Positions 9,900 through 18,365 of a stretch of DNA of 64,000 bases are shown here, in pieces. The translations under genes and the position numbers were made by a program. This DNA is from Fibrobacter sp. UWR4 (lineage in GTDB: Bacteria > Fibrobacterota > Fibrobacteria > Fibrobacterales > Fibrobacteraceae). The stretch lies in assembly GCF_003149045.1 (NCBI RefSeq), contig NZ_QGDU01000019.1, positions 1-64,000 of the forward strand, written 5' to 3'. The notes beneath the pieces are model-generated. The model was not told where the DNA came from, did no database searches, and saw only the letters and a list, made by a program, of their open reading frames with translations. Each line of letters opens with the position of its first letter. Positions within the stretch are counted from its first letter, which is position 1.

Positions 9900-11207
9900 T
9901 TACCAGAAGATTCCAGGACGATAAGTTTCTTGTACACGGGGCTTTGCGTGATCCGGATTCTTTGCGATGTATTCGTCAAAGTCAGCACGGAACTTGGCAC
10001 TGTAAGCACCAACCGGGCCACCCAAGGAAATGGACAGCGGGCAAATGGTAACACCACCGAAACCACCACAGAGGCTCTGCATCAGTTCCACATCGCCGTC
10101 ATGACCGTTGCCAGCAACGATCTGGTTCAAAATGCGGTGCAAAAGACCGGTACCTTCGCGGCAAGGAGTGCACTGGCCGCAAGATTCGTGGCTGTAGAAG
10201 TTACCCAGAACGTTCAACAAATCCACCATGTTGTGGGTGTCGTTGATGACGATCATAGCACCGGAACCGAACATAGTCTTCATGGAGGCCAAACATTCGT
10301 AGTCCATGGTGGCAACTGCAGCTTCTTCGGCAGTCAGCGGAGCACAAGAGGAACCGCCCGGCAGCACAGCCTTCAGCTTGCCGCCCACCACGCCACCGGC
10401 GTATTCGTTGATCATGGTCATCATGGGAGTTCCGAGAGGAGCTTCGTAAACGCCCGGGTTCTTTACGTCACCAGAAATGCAGAACACCTTGGTACCGCCT
10501 GCACGGGGAGTACCCATCTTGGCGTATTCGCTAGGATCGTGCTTGAGGATCCAGGGGAGAGCCATAATGGTTTCCACGTTGTTCACGCAGGTGGGGCTCT
10601 TCCAGGCACCGCTAACAGCCGGGAAAGGCGGCTTCAGGCGGGGCTGACCCTTCTGGCCTTCGAGAGAGTTAATGAGTGCGGTTTCTTCACCGCAAATGTA
10701 GGCGCCAGCGCCACGGTGTACGAAGATATCGAAGCAGAACTTGGTTCCGCAGATATTTTCGCCAAGGTAGCCGGCGGCATAAGCCTGGTTCAGAGCCTTG
10801 TTGAGGCTTTCGATGCAGGGCAGGAATTCGCCACGGCAGTAGATGTAAGCTGCGCGGGAACCCAGAGCCCAAGCGGCGATGATAAGACCTTCGATCAAGC
10901 GATGAGGATCTTCCAGCATGAGGAAGTGATCCTTGAAGGTACCGCCTTCGCCTTCGTCAGCGTTCACCACGATGTAAACCGGCTTGCCGGTACCGCGGGG
11001 AACGAAGCTCCACTTCATACCAGTGGGGAAGCCTGCACCGCCACGGCCACGCAGATTGGAGCGCTGGACGTAGTCGATGAGCTCGAACTGGCTCATGTTG
11101 AACAGACGTTCGGAAATATTTTCGTAGCCGCCCAGCTTCTTGTAGACTTCAATGTCCTGGGCGCCCTTGCCGAAGTTTTCAGTACAAACTTTTACGCATT
11201 CTGCCAT
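9900..11207 (-). CDS. nuoF: NADH-quinone oxidoreductase subunit F
   Basis: Flavoprotein that oxidises NADH with FMN and passes electrons to an N3-type [4Fe-4S] cluster. Visible motifs: LRGRGGAGFPTGMKW near residue 52 (dinucleotide site), NADEGEGGTFKDHFLM (FMN/NADH region), and the cluster motif ESCGQCTPCREGTGLL followed by the distal Cys in GGVTICPLS. 435 aa, typical. Spaced 2 bases from nuoE and 6 from nuoG. Confidence 0.97.
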   Translation of the reverse strand: MAECVKVCTENFGKGAQDIEVYKKLGGYENISERLFNMSQFELIDYVQRSNLRGRGGAGFPTGMKWSFVPRGTGKPVYIVVNADEGEGGTFKDHFLMLEDPHRLIEGLIIAAWALGSRAAYIYCRGEFLPCIESLNKALNQAYAAGYLGENICGTKFCFDIFVHRGAGAYICGEETALINSLEGQKGQPRLKPPFPAVSGAWKSPTCVNNVETIMALPWILKHDPSEYAKMGTPRAGGTKVFCISGDVKNPGVYEAPLGTPMMTMINEYAGGVVGGKLKAVLPGGSSCAPLTAEEAAVATMDYECLASMKTMFGSGAMIVINDTHNMVDLLNVLGNFYSHESCGQCTPCREGTGLLHRILNQIVAGNGHDGDVELMQSLCGGFGGVTICPLSISLGGPVGAYSAKFRADFDEYIAKNPDHAKPRVQETYRPGIFW

Positions 11208-11209
11208 AA

Positions 11210-12271
11210 TTATACCGCCTTTTCTTCCGGAGCCGGCTTCTGAGTGGTAACAGCAACTGCGGAGGGCTTGGCAACGCGTTCGCCGGAGGTTGCGATCATG
11301 CGATATTCATCGCCGACCTTACCTGCTGCGTCCACAAAAGCCTTGTCCTTGACGCCGGGTTCGCCAACAGCGACCCAATCATTGCCAGACTTCTTTTCGA
11401 CGACGATCTTAGTGAATTCCGGAGCGCCCTTCCAAGTGAGGGTAGCGCCAGTTTCGTCTGCTTCGGCCTTAACGCAAAGAACCGGAGAAGGAGGAGCGTA
11501 GTCAGCGACCTGAGGCTTTGCAGTTGCACCAGGAGCACCCGGGTGACCGCAGTGCCCCTTCACAACACCGCCCAGCACGTCGTGCTTGGGAACATTGTTT
11601 GCGTGGGCCTTGCACCAGTCGATGATGCGATCGATGGAAGCTTCGGTCAGAGTAGTGCCGCGCTTCATCTTCAGTTCGCCATTCACTACGTCAGTTGCGA
11701 AGTCATCGTTCACCAGCATCATGGGGCCGTTGCCGCAGGAGCCCAGGCATTCGACCTGGAGGATGGTGAACATGCCATCGGGAGTGGTTTCGCCGGACTT
11801 GATGCCCAGCTTGTTTTCCACGTACTTGATCAGGGGCTGAGCGCCCTTGATTGCGCAGCTGATGTTACGGCAGAACTGCAGCAGGAACTTGCCCTTGGGG
11901 GCGTGATTGTACATGGTGTAGAAAGTAGCAACGCCAAGAGCGTGAGCAGGAGCGCAACCGCAGACGTTTGCAGCCCAGCGGATACCTTCGGTGGGAACCC
12001 AACCGAAAACGCCCTGAACCAACCAAAGCACTTCAAGAAGAGCGCCCTGGCCTTCGGGATAACGGCTCAGGAGATCGGCACAACGTTCCTTGATTTCGGG
12101 AGCGTTCAGCTTGTCCAGCACTTCCTTGGTGGGAGGCTGGGGCTGAGCCTTGTGTACATGGCCAAAAGTTTCAGCCGGATCTGCAGCATAGCCAATGGGC
12201 TGCTGCGGGCGATCGAACTTCAGGTTGTTGTTGGCAACGACCTGAACGGCACCTTCAATATGTTCTCTCAT
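11210..12271 (-). CDS. nuoE: NADH-quinone oxidoreductase subunit E with Fn3-like tail
   Basis: Thioredoxin-fold [2Fe-2S] subunit (cluster N1a) paired with NuoF. Cluster ligands C134, C139, C175, C179 are in place. NuoE is normally about 160-180 aa; here the protein has 353. Residues 1-45 form an N-terminal extension, and from about 262 to 342 there is an extra domain with the look of a fibronectin type III or similar beta-sandwich (repeating beta-strand pattern, ATLTWKGAPEFTKIVVEKK, EYRMIATSG), joined by a Pro/Ala linker. The added domain is cytoplasmic by location. The start overlaps the nuoD stop as ATGA. Confidence 0.93.
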   Translation of the reverse strand: MREHIEGAVQVVANNNLKFDRPQQPIGYAADPAETFGHVHKAQPQPPTKEVLDKLNAPEIKERCADLLSRYPEGQGALLEVLWLVQGVFGWVPTEGIRWAANVCGCAPAHALGVATFYTMYNHAPKGKFLLQFCRNISCAIKGAQPLIKYVENKLGIKSGETTPDGMFTILQVECLGSCGNGPMMLVNDDFATDVVNGELKMKRGTTLTEASIDRIIDWCKAHANNVPKHDVLGGVVKGHCGHPGAPGATAKPQVADYAPPSPVLCVKAEADETGATLTWKGAPEFTKIVVEKKSGNDWVAVGEPGVKDKAFVDAAGKVGDEYRMIATSGERVAKPSAVAVTTQKPAPEEKAV

Positions 12272-13461
12272 CGGTCGAGTTCTCCTGCAATCATGTTGAG
12301 GCCAGGCAGAGTAGCCATGGAGTCAGCAAGGGTAAGGCCTTCAACCAGGTAGTTGAAAGCAGAAACGTGAGCGAGGCTCGGGGAACGAACCTTGATACGG
12401 TACGGGTGACCGGAACCATCGGAAACGATGGTGAAGCCCAGTTCGCCGTTTGCGCATTCGGTACCGCAGTAGAATTCGCCTTCCGGTACGCGGATGCCTT
12501 CGTAGACGCTCTTGAAGCGGCCTATGAGGCCTTCCATATCCTGATAGGCCATCTTGTGGGACGGCACGCGGATGCGGGGGTCGACGATATCGATGGGACC
12601 CGGAGCGAGACGCTTCAGAGCCTGGCGAACGATCTTCACGGATTCTTCAATTTCAGCGAGACGAACCTGCAGACGGTCGTTTGCGTCACCATTGGTGCCA
12701 ACCACAACGTCCCAGTCGTAGGTTTCGTAATCGTAATACGGTTCATCCTTACGCAGGTCGCTTTCTACGCCGGTAGCACGGAGTACAGGGCCGGTCCAGC
12801 CGTAGCTGATTGCGTCTTCCTTGGAAATCTTGGCAACGCCAACGGTACGATCCAGGAAGATACGGTTACGATCCAAGCAAGCGTGCAGGTCCTTGAGGGC
12901 CTTTTCCACAGAGTTGCAAGCTGCGAGGACTTCGTCTTCGAAACCATTGTAAGTATCGCGATAGAGGCCACCGATACGGGCATAGCTGTTCGTCAGACGA
13001 GCGCCTGTGAGCTTTTCCCAGATCAGCATGATTTCTTCACGGGGGTTAAATGCATACATGAACGGAGTGGTACCGCCAAGGTCCTGGAATGCAGCGGCCA
13101 CGCAGATGAAGTGGTCGTTGATACGGGAAAGTTCATTCACGATAACGCGGATGACCTTGTTGCGTTCCGGGATTTCAATGCCGAACATCTTTTCTACGGT
13201 ACGGCAGAAAGCGATGTTGTTCATCATGGCAGAGCAGTAGTTCAGACGGTCGGTGTACGGGAGAGCCTGCTGCCAGGTGCCGCGTTCCACCATCTTTTCA
13301 AAGCCACGGTGCATAAAGCCGATTTCGCTGACGCCAGCAACGATGGTTTCGCCATCGAGAGCGGCAAGCAAACGTACGCAGTGGTGGGTTGCCGGATGAG
13401 TCGGGCCCACATTCAGAGCCATGAGGCTCTGCTTTTCGCCATTCGGATCTAATACGATCAT
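12268..13461 (-). CDS. nuoD: NADH-quinone oxidoreductase subunit D
   Basis: 49-kDa-type subunit lining the quinone site, 397 aa, usual length. The hallmark NVGPTHPATH near the N-terminus contains the conserved quinone-site His; the body keeps GFMHRGFEKMVE and LNYCSAMMNN, and the C-terminus ends in the typical ...ELDR. ATGA overlaps with nuoC (upstream) and nuoE (downstream). It is a separate gene, not a NuoCD fusion. Confidence 0.97.
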   Translation of the reverse strand: MIVLDPNGEKQSLMALNVGPTHPATHHCVRLLAALDGETIVAGVSEIGFMHRGFEKMVERGTWQQALPYTDRLNYCSAMMNNIAFCRTVEKMFGIEIPERNKVIRVIVNELSRINDHFICVAAAFQDLGGTTPFMYAFNPREEIMLIWEKLTGARLTNSYARIGGLYRDTYNGFEDEVLAACNSVEKALKDLHACLDRNRIFLDRTVGVAKISKEDAISYGWTGPVLRATGVESDLRKDEPYYDYETYDWDVVVGTNGDANDRLQVRLAEIEESVKIVRQALKRLAPGPIDIVDPRIRVPSHKMAYQDMEGLIGRFKSVYEGIRVPEGEFYCGTECANGELGFTIVSDGSGHPYRIKVRSPSLAHVSAFNYLVEGLTLADSMATLPGLNMIAGELDR

Positions 13462-14063
13462 GCCTTAATACTCCCTTCAAGAAAATCTTCATCAACGGGA
13501 TCCACTTCTTCGGAGCGTTCGATGACCTTGTAACCCTTGGATTCAAGGCGCTGTTCGAGAGCGGGAAGCAGGAAGTCGCTGGTAGAAAGCCACTGACGCT
13601 TATGGGCAGGATAATCCTTGCGAAGCGGGTGACCGATAAATTCAACGTGATTCAAAATACGACGCAGATCGGGGTGGCCGATGAACTTAACTCCATACTG
13701 GTCAAAGACTTCGCGTTCGAGCCAGTCGGCACTCTTGTACAGGTCGGTAACGGACTGGACCTGGAGGTCCGCTTCGCTGACCAGCACCTTAAGACGGATG
13801 CGGGCGCCAGCGACGGTCATGCTCTTGAATGCATAGGAGACCGCAAAACGAGGACCTTCATGATTGGGGTAAGTCAAGTAGTCGATACCCGCAGCGTCCA
13901 GGAGCATATCCATCTTGACGGGGGCTTCATTCTTGAGGAATTCCACGGCGGCGTGGAGATTTTCCTTGGGAACGACTACGCAAGCATCCCACTTGGCTGC
14001 CTGGTCCGGAGTTGCACCGAACTTGGCTCCAAGGAGCTCGATAATCTTATCTACAGATTCCAT
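13458..14063 (-). CDS. nuoC: NADH-quinone oxidoreductase subunit C
   Basis: 30-kDa-type peripheral subunit, 201 aa. The family signature is seen as WLEREVFDQYGVKFIGHPDL followed by FIGHPLRKDYP. It bridges NuoB/NuoD in the peripheral arm and has no cofactor. It starts 3 bases after nuoB and overlaps nuoD by 4. Confidence 0.96.
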   Translation of the reverse strand: MESVDKIIELLGAKFGATPDQAAKWDACVVVPKENLHAAVEFLKNEAPVKMDMLLDAAGIDYLTYPNHEGPRFAVSYAFKSMTVAGARIRLKVLVSEADLQVQSVTDLYKSADWLEREVFDQYGVKFIGHPDLRRILNHVEFIGHPLRKDYPAHKRQWLSTSDFLLPALEQRLESKGYKVIERSEEVDPVDEDFLEGSIKA

Positions 14064-14066
14064 TCC

Positions 14067-14702
14067 TTACTCCTTCCAGAACTGGGCTTTCTTCACCAGC
14101 ATCTGTTCCTTTTCAATCAGGAAATTCTTGGCGTCAGCGATCTTTTCGCTAGCGAGAGCCTTAGCTTCGGCCTTGGCTTCGGCAGTCTTTGCCTTGATGA
14201 GTTCCAGCTGTTCCTTGACTCGTTCGGCACGCTGCTTCATGAAGGATTCGTCCTTGATCTTGTTCTGCAGGTCGAACATGGCGTCGAAGAAAGCTTCCGG
14301 ACGGCTGGGGCAGCCACCGATATAAACGTCTACGGGGATAATGTGGTCAATGCCCGGAACAGTGCAGTAGCAGTCATAGAAACCGCCAGAGCTAGCACAA
14401 GCACCCATGGCGATGACCCACTTGGGTTCAGCCATCTGCTCGTACATACGCTTCAGGATCGGAGCCTGCTTATAAGTAATGGTGCCGGACACCAGCAGGA
14501 CGTCAGACTGACGCGGGGTAAAGCGCACGTATTCAGAACCGATACGGGACAAGTCGTAACGACCCACTTCCGTACTCATGAATTCGATTGCACAGCAAGC
14601 CGTACCATAAGGGAACGGCCACAGGGAATTGGTACGACCCCAGTTGACCAGGAAGTCAAGAGAGGAAGTAATGAAATTCGGCTTTTCTGCCTCTGTACTC
14701 AT
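14067..14702 (-). CDS. nuoB: NADH-quinone oxidoreductase subunit B with coiled-coil tail
   Basis: Carries the terminal cluster N2 that reduces quinone. Ligands C36, C37 (ACCAIEFM), C102 (GACASSGG) and C131 (GGCPSRPEA) are present. The core ends near residue 145; residues about 146-211 form a Lys/Glu/Ala-rich helix with coiled-coil character (VKEQLELIKAKTAEAKAEAK), absent from standard NuoB. It is the first gene of the operon: no nuoA is found in the 250 bases upstream. A promoter-like pair of boxes lies 27-57 bases before the ATG. Confidence 0.95.
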   Translation of the reverse strand: MSTEAEKPNFITSSLDFLVNWGRTNSLWPFPYGTACCAIEFMSTEVGRYDLSRIGSEYVRFTPRQSDVLLVSGTITYKQAPILKRMYEQMAEPKWVIAMGACASSGGFYDCYCTVPGIDHIIPVDVYIGGCPSRPEAFFDAMFDLQNKIKDESFMKQRAERVKEQLELIKAKTAEAKAEAKALASEKIADAKNFLIEKEQMLVKKAQFWKE

Positions 14703-14728
14703 AGGAGATTACCTCATAAAATGCAGCC

Positions 14729-14759
14729 CAAAGATAGAAATTTACAGAAAATGGACAAA
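14729..14759 (-). promoter_or_regulatory. Bacteroidota-type promoter of the nuo operon
   Basis: On the minus strand, TTTG (14759-14756), a 19-base spacer and TATCTTTG (14736-14729) match the TTTG/TAnnTTTG promoter known for the Bacteroidota. Transcription from it would begin about 20 bases before the nuoB ATG. Confidence 0.55.
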
Positions 14760-14927
14760 GCCCAAATGAGGAAAGCGGCATATACGACGCAGATAGTCCG
14801 TCCCGAAATTAGACTTGACTAACATAGGTTCGAAAAAAATTCTATCTTTTTATTTCCTCTTCAAGGGAAAAAATGTGATATTTACAACACTCACAACGGG
14901 AAATCAAGTTCCAACTAGCCCTAATCC

Positions 14928-14958
14928 TTGAAAGCCAATCGTTATATTTTTACCTTTG
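14928..14958 (+). promoter_or_regulatory. Bacteroidota-type promoter of the EAL gene
   Basis: TTG (14928-14930), a 20-base spacer and TACCTTTG (14951-14958) lie 43 bases before the start of the EAL-domain gene. It has the same architecture as the nuo promoter candidate on the opposite strand. Confidence 0.5.
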
Positions 14959-15000
14959 GCGCGGTTTTTGGTTTATTTGGTTCATTTTCTATCAGAGGAT

Positions 15001-16695
15001 ATGATGGAAATTTCAAAATTTGGAGAATTGTACTGCAGTTTCAGAGAGGTTCTTTTTGAAACTCTCTCCTCCATGAAGACTTTTCCCCTAAAAGTGCAGG
15101 AAGCCTTCCCTCCCCTGGCGAAGGAAACGCACATTGGCGCCATGGCCCTTGGCCTAAACGCCCCTCCCTCTGATTATGCCCCCAATGGGGCGGACGTCCA
15201 GGAAGTTCTTTTCCAGGATAAGGAAACCTGCCCCGTCCTGAACGATGACGAAGCATTTGTAAAGCAGATGTTCACTAGAGAAAGTGGCAGCTTTGTTATC
15301 AAGCTCTATCCGATACAGGGGCATCAGTTTGACGAAGCCGAACTGAAGATTTGCCAGCTTTTGGCAATCGACTGCTTCATTCTTGGCGGCCGCGCACGTC
15401 TGATGGACTTTATGGAATACGCCATGTCCACGGAACCCATGACCAAGACGGACAACCAGCAGACTCTCACCCGCAAGATGGGTATGCTCGCCGCACGCGG
15501 CATGCTGAAGGACTTCACCGGCATCTTCCTGAACCTGAAGAACTTCAAGTATATTAATAAGTCCATGTCCAGTGCCGTGGGCGACTTGGCCATCAAGATT
15601 TACGCCAAGGCCATCATGGATAGCATGGAAGAATTTGAAATCGTCTGCCGTCTAGGCGGAGACAACTTCTACGTGCTGGTCAAGAAGGAAAACCTTCAGA
15701 AGTTTATCGATCGTTTCTCCAAATTCGAAGTAAAGCTTTCCCAGGGACCCAAGCCGGTTGAATTCGTCATCCAGGCACGTATGGGTATCTATAACGCGAC
15801 CCCCAAGGACGGCGTTGCCGAACTGATGAACAACGCATCCACGGCCCTGAATGTCGCAAGAGAACTGCGCACCTCCGACCTGATCTTTTTCAGCAACGAA
15901 ATGCAGATCCAGGCCATGCACCACAGGGAAGTTTCCACGGAATTCCGCAACGCCCTGCAGAACAGGGAATTTGTGGTCCACTACCAGCCCAAGGTCAACA
16001 TCAAGACCAAGCAGCTGTGCGGTTCCGAAGCTTTGGTCCGCTGGATCCGTCACAAGACTATCGTCCCGCCCATGGATTTCGTCCCTATCCTGGAACAGGA
16101 AGGCTCCATCTGCCAGCTGGACTTCTACGTCTTTAACGCCGTCTGTCGCGATATCCGCCACTGGGTGGATATGGGCATTCCTCCGGTACGCATTTCCATC
16201 AATTTCTCCAAGCGCCACTTGAAGAATCCCAACTTCGCACAGGACATCCTTTCCGTCATGTCCCAGCACCGTGTGGAAAGCAAGTTCATCGAAGTGGAAC
16301 TGACCGAGGTTTCCGACTACGACGACTACAAGGCCATGCAGACCTTCGTGACCATCATGCGTCAGAACGGCATTTCCGTCTCCATCGACGACTTTGGCAC
16401 AGGTTACTCCACCCTGAACGTCCTGAAGAATTTCGATGTGAACGTCATCAAGCTGGACAAGTCCCTGCTGGACAACATCGGCAAGGAAAACTCCATGGAC
16501 GAAGTGGTGGTGAAGAACGTGGTGAACCTGGCCAAGGAAATGAACAAGGAAGTCATTGCCGAAGGTGTGGAAAGCGAAGCACAGGCCAAGTTCCTGGAAC
16601 AGGTGAACTGCAACAATGTTCAGGGCTACCTGTTCGACAAGCCCCTGAGCCACGACGACTTCCAGAAGCGTCTTACAGGCGAAAAACCGTACTAA
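15001..16695 (+). CDS. degenerate-GGDEF plus EAL protein
   Basis: Cyclic-di-GMP family protein of 565 aa with no membrane segment. The N-terminal ~130 residues are unrecognised; then comes a GGDEF-like domain with the signature altered to GGDNF (CRLGGDNFYVLV), probably not a cyclase. The EAL domain looks complete: SEALVRW, ISINFSKRHL, the Glu of VELTEV, DDFGTGYS, the Lys of VIKLDKSLL, and EGVESEAQ. I infer phosphodiesterase activity. The frame can be read from a TTG at 14956, but AGAGGA at 14994-14999 fits the ATGATG at 15001/15004. Confidence 0.85.
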   Translation: MMEISKFGELYCSFREVLFETLSSMKTFPLKVQEAFPPLAKETHIGAMALGLNAPPSDYAPNGADVQEVLFQDKETCPVLNDDEAFVKQMFTRESGSFVIKLYPIQGHQFDEAELKICQLLAIDCFILGGRARLMDFMEYAMSTEPMTKTDNQQTLTRKMGMLAARGMLKDFTGIFLNLKNFKYINKSMSSAVGDLAIKIYAKAIMDSMEEFEIVCRLGGDNFYVLVKKENLQKFIDRFSKFEVKLSQGPKPVEFVIQARMGIYNATPKDGVAELMNNASTALNVARELRTSDLIFFSNEMQIQAMHHREVSTEFRNALQNREFVVHYQPKVNIKTKQLCGSEALVRWIRHKTIVPPMDFVPILEQEGSICQLDFYVFNAVCRDIRHWVDMGIPPVRISINFSKRHLKNPNFAQDILSVMSQHRVESKFIEVELTEVSDYDDYKAMQTFVTIMRQNGISVSIDDFGTGYSTLNVLKNFDVNVIKLDKSLLDNIGKENSMDEVVVKNVVNLAKEMNKEVIAEGVESEAQAKFLEQVNCNNVQGYLFDKPLSHDDFQKRLTGEKPY

Positions 16696-16728
16696 ATCCA
16701 ATGCCGAGGCATCTCGGTTCATTCTAGC

Positions 16729-16755
16729 CGTCATGCCGAGGAATCTCGGCATCAG
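16729..16755. repeat. dispersed palindromic element
   Basis: CGTCATGCCGAG and CTCGGCATCAG arms follow the EAL gene; a decayed partial copy precedes it near 16700-16717. The copy at 52875-52901 (reverse strand) differs at only two positions, and these pair with each other in the stem. Confidence 0.8.
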
Positions 16756-16820
16756 CTTTTTATAGCGAATCTTGAAATAAACTCAAGATGAACACGGCTT
16801 GTTTTTATATATTTCATAAA

Positions 16821-17012
16821 ATGAAGAAACTTGTTCACCAGAAAGAAAAATGCCTGAGATGCGCCGGCTGCGTTGGCGTATGCCCCAAGATGGCCCTGGA
16901 CATGTACGGTCTGGATTTGCAGATCGATCACGAGAAGTGCATCCGTTGCGGACTTTGCACTCGCACTTGCCCTGTAGGCGCCCTCAAGATTCAGGAGGTG
17001 GACAATGCTTGA
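16821..17012 (+). CDS. 2[4Fe-4S] ferredoxin
   Basis: A 63-aa ferredoxin with two intact CxxCxxCxxxC motifs: C11, C14, C17, C21 and C40, C43, C46, C50, each ending in CP. It would carry low-potential electrons. The frame is open from an ATG at 16788, but homology starts at the second ATG (MKKLVHQ). Its 3' end overlaps the following flavoprotein gene by 8 bases, which strongly suggests that it is that enzyme's electron donor. Confidence 0.88.
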   Translation: MKKLVHQKEKCLRCAGCVGVCPKMALDMYGLDLQIDHEKCIRCGLCTRTCPVGALKIQEVDNA

Positions 17013-18237
17013 TAACCAGTATGATGTGGTAGTCATTGGCGCAGGTCCTGGCGGATCTGTTACCGCCCGTAATTTGGCGCGTGAGGGCCACAAGGTCCTG
17101 TTATTGGAAAAACGCGAAAAGATCGGCTACCCGGTACGTTGCGGAGAGGCAAGCACTAAACTTTCCGACCTACAGACCTACGGCCCTATTGACGAAAGCT
17201 GTATCGAAAGCATCATCAACGGCCTTTACATCTATGGTCCCGATGGCGTAAATATCGAGCTTCCCCAGGAAAACACCGGCATCATGCTGGATCGCGAAAA
17301 GTTTGACCCGTGGCTTGCAAAGCTTGCCGCAGATGATGGCGCCGAAGTGGTAACCGCCGCACGAGCCGAATTTGTTAGTGAAATTGAAGGTTCCGGAAAG
17401 GACGGTTTTAGAACTGTTCGCGTGGTTCTGGGCAAGGGCAACGGAGATGGTTCCGTTACCGAGACCGCCACACAGGAAATCCGCGCCAAGATGGTTGTTG
17501 CTGCAGACGGCGTCGAAAGCCGCTTTGGCCGCATGCTTGGTCTGGACAGCCTGCAGAAGCCCGCAGGAACTTGCACCGGCATTGACATCCAGGTGGATGG
17601 CATGCTTACCCGTCCCGACTACCTTACCTTCTGGCAGGGTTACGATTTTATTAACGACGGTTACATCTGGAGCTTCCCCAAGCAGAAGAGTAACGTCACC
17701 AAGTTTGGCGCGGGATTCCTGATTCCGCCCAAGGCTGGTCCCTCTATTTACGAAGTCACCATGGAATGGCTGGAAAAGCTCTTCCCGGGGGCAAAGATCA
17801 ATAAGGTTGTTGGCGGTGTGATTCCCGTTTCCAGCACGCTGAAGGACTACACGCTGGACCGCTTCGCCCTCGTTGGCGATGCCGCCCATCATACGAACCC
17901 CCTCACCGGTGGCGGCATCGCGGCCGCCATGCGTGCCGGACGGTTCTGTGCCCAGACCGTCCACGAGGGCCTGACCGCCACTTCCGGCGAGTCTGCCGAC
18001 CTAAGCAAGAACTTCCTGAAGCTTTACGAAAAGCGCTGCTACGACTACTTCGGCAAAACTCATGAATTCGAATACAAGTTCCGCAAGTTCCTTCTGGAAA
18101 TCAACAAGCAGGAACAGGTGGGACTCTACAAGGTCCTGCAGGGCTTTGCCCTCAGCGGCTGCAAGAAGCGAGCCTTCCTGAAAACCCCCATACAGTCCGC
18201 CAAGTACCTGTACAAGTTCATGAAATTCAAGGGTTAA
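17005..18237 (+). CDS. geranylgeranyl-reductase-family FAD oxidoreductase
   Basis: A 410-aa flavoprotein of the GGR/MenJ type, which saturates isoprenoid double bonds of lipids or quinones. It shows the N-terminal dinucleotide fold IGAGPGGSVTARNLA followed by LLLEKREKIG, the YPVRCGEA patch typical of archaeal digeranylgeranylglycerophospholipid reductases, and the second FAD motif FALVGDAAHHTNPLTGGGI. Coupling to a ferredoxin agrees with ferredoxin-dependent GGRs. The substrate is not shown by sequence; a menaquinone side chain or another polyprenyl lipid is my inference. Confidence 0.82.
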   Translation: MLDNQYDVVVIGAGPGGSVTARNLAREGHKVLLLEKREKIGYPVRCGEASTKLSDLQTYGPIDESCIESIINGLYIYGPDGVNIELPQENTGIMLDREKFDPWLAKLAADDGAEVVTAARAEFVSEIEGSGKDGFRTVRVVLGKGNGDGSVTETATQEIRAKMVVAADGVESRFGRMLGLDSLQKPAGTCTGIDIQVDGMLTRPDYLTFWQGYDFINDGYIWSFPKQKSNVTKFGAGFLIPPKAGPSIYEVTMEWLEKLFPGAKINKVVGGVIPVSSTLKDYTLDRFALVGDAAHHTNPLTGGGIAAAMRAGRFCAQTVHEGLTATSGESADLSKNFLKLYEKRCYDYFGKTHEFEYKFRKFLLEINKQEQVGLYKVLQGFALSGCKKRAFLKTPIQSAKYLYKFMKFKG

Positions 18238-18281
18238 TGCGATAAATAGAGAAAAAAACGTATTTTTTCGCAAAACAAAAG

Positions 18282-18312
18282 GTTCTCGCATCAAAAAGCG
18301 AGAACTTTTTTG
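18282..18312 (+). terminator. terminator after the GGR gene
   Basis: GTTCTCGC (18282-18289) pairs with GCGAGAAC (18298-18305) and is followed by TTTTTTG. It separates the GGR gene from the pilin genes. Confidence 0.8.
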
Positions 18313-18365
18313 TTTAGAATAAGCTATATCTAGAAAGTTACGAATTACTTATTTGGGATTTGCTT

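Noticed and set aside
8307-11243. A 978-codon open frame antisense to nuoG, nuoF and the end of nuoE
   Set aside because: It is a mirror of strongly biased coding sequence; the opposite strand encodes unmistakable complex I subunits with all cluster ligands. The same holds for the long antisense frames over nuoL, nuoM, nuoH and thrS.
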